This document shows positions 61,648 to 64,000 of a DNA stretch of 64,000 nucleotides, piece after piece. Numbering within the stretch: the stretch's first letter is position 1; every line of letters starts with the position of its first letter. Both the position numbers and the translations under genes were made by a program. The DNA is taken from positions 88,125 to 152,124 of the forward strand of contig JADFXM010000014.1 in the NCBI GenBank assembly GCA_015233565.1, read 5' to 3'. The DNA comes from Candidatus Rifleibacteriota bacterium (GTDB lineage: Bacteria > Muiribacteriota > Ozemobacteria > Ozemobacterales > Ozemobacteraceae). The notes below the pieces were generated by a model that saw only the letters and a program-made list of their open reading frames with translations, made no database searches and was not told the origin of the DNA.

Positions 61648-63294
61648 TTACTGAGCTGACGGCCCCAAACCCGTTTGATTAGCATTCGTGTTCACCGGCA
61701 CTGAAGTACCAGTGGTGGTATCTGTTCCAGTTGAAGTTACACTGTTTTGTACAGCGGTGGCTCCATTTCCAGACATTGTGTTAAGGCCATTTTCATAGTT
61801 TTCAAGGTTGGTGAGAAAATTTTGTCCCCATTTCTCGACCGCAATTTCCTGAACTCTTGTATGTTCATCAAGATATTTTCGCCAGTTCTTGACTATATCT
61901 CTGGCTTTCGCATATTCTCCTGACCCAAGACATTTGTTGAAAGTAGCAGCCGAATCATTTAAGGCGATGTCCAAGCCTTGACCTATTACAGAATTTGAAT
62001 CTTTTGGAAGGTCAATGCCAGTAGCTTTCTTAACTTGAGCTGCAAGATCCGGATTTTGAACAGCTGTTTTGCTCCACTTATCTGCTAATTCAAGCCCTCG
62101 AGCAAGGTTTGAATACCATTCATCACTACCTACTGGTGTTCCTGAGGCAACCATCGCCCGACATTTATAATATTCGTCCAGGTCCTTTTTGAATGATGCA
62201 ACATTTTCCGTCGAAAGAGCCGGATCAACGGCATCCAATTCAGCTTTCTTTTTTGCAAGATCATCCTTTATCTGTTGAAGATTAAATCCAAGTTTAGTGG
62301 CTATCGAATCTCCAAGCTCGGAACCAAATTCAGTTTGCCATTTGTCGAGGAGTTTTTTGGCATCATCAATTTTTCCAGCAGCTATGAGATTTTCATATGC
62401 TGACTTGTCATAATTGAACATCGCCACATAAGTATCAACCTTAATATCAGTGAAAATTTTCTTGAAATCTTGTTTTTCGCCTTGCTTTACACCTTGGGAG
62501 GCATTGAAAACAAAATTCATTGAGTTTGCCATGCGAGGGTTTTTCTCAGCAAATTTTTCCCACTTATTGATTAAATCGAAAGCATTTGCAAAATCGCCAC
62601 TTGCAACAGCAACATTATATTTTTTTACGTCTTCCTGCCAGGCACTTACGTCATTAACAAGCGACTCAACACTTACTCCCGTAAAATCCCTGAATTCCTG
62701 AGGAAGTGGATTGCCATGAGCGTCCATATCTGCGATAACAGTCTTCCACTGCTGGGCTAGCTTTTCGGCTTCGTCGTTTTTTCCAGCCTTGATTAAAGCG
62801 CTGTATTGCAAAGCCATTGATTGATAATTCTTTTCAAATCCTGTACGAATTGATTTAAAAAGGGTAATTTTCAGATCTAATGAACTAATTCCATTTGCAG
62901 AAGCGTATCCGCGAGCAACATCCGAATTTTCGGAAAAGAATTTCACGAGGTCCAGCCCCAATTGAGCTGCTTTCAACGGATCATTCTTAATAAGGGAATC
63001 ATAGTCAGTGCTTAAAACTTGTGCAACTTCCCTATAAATATTGTCGAGGTTGCTTTGCAGAGCATTAATCGAGCCCATTTCACCCGCAATTCCATTAACT
63101 TTGGAAGGATCCTTTTGAGTATATTGAATCCATTTTCTATTGATGTTTATTGCACCCACATAATCTTTAGGGGTTGAGTTCAAATGCTGTTGGTACAAAG
63201 CCAAATCTATCTTCCATTGGTCAGAAGTACAATCGGCGAAAAGAGGAAAAATCGCAAAAAGAAAAAGAACAATAACCCCAAAAAACCATTTCAT
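61648..63294 (-). CDS. Exported all-helical protein of unknown function (548 aa)
   Basis: The open frame runs up to 63474, but GGGGGA five bases before the ATG at 63294 and a signal peptide (MKWFFGVIVLFLFAIFPLFA) right after it fix the start. The mature protein starts with a Cys (ADCTSDQWK) and is helical throughout, with repeats of about 60-90 residues in which a Trp falls near the end of a helix (SDQWKIDLALYQ, LAQQWKTVIADMD, LINKWEKFAEKNP, LLDKWQTEFGSELG, LADKWSKTAVQNP, IVKNWRKYLDEH). This spacing shows at least six related helical units. The C-end is Thr/Gly-rich and disordered. No family recognised; a periplasmic repeat scaffold seems likely. Confidence 0.7.
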   Translation of the reverse strand: MKWFFGVIVLFLFAIFPLFADCTSDQWKIDLALYQQHLNSTPKDYVGAININRKWIQYTQKDPSKVNGIAGEMGSINALQSNLDNIYREVAQVLSTDYDSLIKNDPLKAAQLGLDLVKFFSENSDVARGYASANGISSLDLKITLFKSIRTGFEKNYQSMALQYSALIKAGKNDEAEKLAQQWKTVIADMDAHGNPLPQEFRDFTGVSVESLVNDVSAWQEDVKKYNVAVASGDFANAFDLINKWEKFAEKNPRMANSMNFVFNASQGVKQGEKQDFKKIFTDIKVDTYVAMFNYDKSAYENLIAAGKIDDAKKLLDKWQTEFGSELGDSIATKLGFNLQQIKDDLAKKKAELDAVDPALSTENVASFKKDLDEYYKCRAMVASGTPVGSDEWYSNLARGLELADKWSKTAVQNPDLAAQVKKATGIDLPKDSNSVIGQGLDIALNDSAATFNKCLGSGEYAKARDIVKNWRKYLDEHTRVQEIAVEKWGQNFLTNLENYENGLNTMSGNGATAVQNSVTSTGTDTTTGTSVPVNTNANQTGLGPSAQ

Positions 63295-64000
63295 AAAATC
63301 CCCCAAAATTTTTCGAAAATTAATGCAAAAATTCAAGAAACAAAAAGATAATATTAAATAAATATTGCCAAAAAAGCAAAAGTGTAATTGCAAAAAAAAA
63401 GAAATAACTATCTTCTCAATAATTCGGAGAAATAAACAGTTTTTTCTATGGTTTTCATTAAAGTAAGGTGGCAACCCTCGAAGGTATTTTCATTCGATCG
63501 AACTGATCTTGTGTATCAACTCGCTTTCCACCAAATTTCCGAATCTAGATTCCGTGTAAGTTGTTGTTACTAATTAAAGTCATTTCGGGAAAATACTTCA
63601 TCGAGAGCCGCAAATCGCACCCCGCAACGCCTAACACCTGATAATGAAAAGACTCCAAAACTTTTGTGGATTAATCGGTAACAACATGACAAAACAATTG
63701 TTTCGGACCAACAGATTAACTCTACTGTCCCATCTAAACTTCTCTGAAGCCGCTCAAAGCTTGATTTAATGGTGTGCGTCCTCACAAGGTGATTTTATTT
63801 GAACCGTTCTGCAATTAGTATCATGTGCAATTTTAAAGAAGTTAAGTGTAACAGTAAGTCCAAACTCAACTTTAACACCGATTTTCGCAGGGCGCTAAAT
63901 CTTCGGATTTTTACCCCAAAATCACGCCGTCCATTTTATCTCCATTGGTACATTGTTTAACCATGGCACCAAAAATGGCTTTGACAATTTTTCGACCCCT
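63295..64000. other. 706-base region at the right edge, no certain gene
   Basis: The frames here are short and do not read as protein. A minus-strand frame is open from the right edge to a stop at 63911-63913 (29 codons), which could be the end of a gene that starts outside, but composition gives no support. The promoter of the exported protein gene should lie near 63330-63380; only a weak TTGCTT-N17-TAATAT-like pair was seen there. Confidence 0.4.

Noticed and set aside
63570..63785. 71-codon minus-strand frame near the right edge
   Set aside because: No ribosome binding site, odd composition, and no resemblance to a protein domain.
63911..64000. Open frame on the minus strand running off the right edge
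   Set aside because: Only 29 codons are visible and neither composition nor motif supports it as the end of a gene; recorded only in the intergenic entry.
1..64000. Mobile elements with transposase or integrase, CRISPR arrays, rRNA, tRNA or riboswitches
   Set aside because: No transposase or integrase frame, no regular short repeats with spacers, no rRNA or tRNA cores and no known riboswitch pattern were seen by reading; an automated covariance-model scan could still find small RNAs I missed.

Overview
The window is AT-rich (roughly 40% GC by eye) bacterial chromosome, densely coded, with short operons on alternating strands. I found no rRNA, tRNA, phage, transposase or CRISPR. Many proteins carry signal peptides, and one carries secretin-type N-domains, which suggests a diderm cell envelope. 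The very large 2-hydroxyacyl-CoA dehydratase activase-type protein and the GH57 glycosidase fit an anaerobe. The combination of two flotillins, the rnhB/fliK-like/flhX/yraN block and many TPR, propeller and HEAT proteins of unknown role suggests a poorly characterised deep lineage. A candidate phylum such as Riflebacteria is only a guess: there is no rRNA or ribosomal-protein marker to test it.

Layout. 1-16193 is all minus strand. It holds a truncated HAMP/GAF sensor and its coupled membrane protein, then a floA-led train (floA, an 80-aa protein, an exported propeller, an exported TPR protein, a second propeller, a 900-aa Cys-containing exported protein), two TPR envelope proteins, a GH57 enzyme, two subunits of a molybdenum-hydroxylase without the Mo subunit, and a membrane GAF protein with a ruined GGDEF domain. 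16314-27934 is plus strand: mfd, a glcD/glcF-like pair, rnhB, a FliK-like protein, flhX, yraN, then an NfeD-like/flotillin (FloT) pair. 28031-38026 is minus strand: DUF4337, a duplicated Tim44-like/zinc-ribbon/TerB protein, a nucleoside phosphorylase, a STAS protein, and an exopolysaccharide group (a fused nucleotidyltransferase-hexapeptide-sugar transferase protein, a normal phosphoglycosyl transferase, and a Wzz/BY-kinase-like protein). 38372-42727 is the giant activase. 42739-50943 holds envelope and repeat proteins (TPR, secretin N-domain, STI1-like, HEAT with Lys/Glu/Pro repeats, a Pro-rich exported protein, a small coiled-coil exported protein, and a histone-tail/HTH protein). 51145-63294 is minus strand: mnmA, an ABC-2 exporter with an AI-2E family protein, a SwrB/DUF6115-like protein, a sigma-54 activator, a FecR-domain protein, gmk, gpmI, and a 548-aa exported protein.

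The least ordinary features are: the exopolysaccharide fusion protein, in which both enzyme domains seem to have lost their catalytic signatures; a tyrosine-kinase-like protein next door that also lacks its second Walker A' Asp and its tyrosine tail; the duplicated Tim44/zinc-ribbon/TerB membrane protein; the orphan Mo-hydroxylase subunits; and two intergenic inverted-repeat elements (25155-25292 and 61522-61628). Two perfect TTGACA-N17-TATAAT promoters (upstream of the FecR-domain gene and of gpmI) fix start codons. Several starts were moved from the longest open frame on the basis of ribosome binding sites, signal peptides or promoter position.
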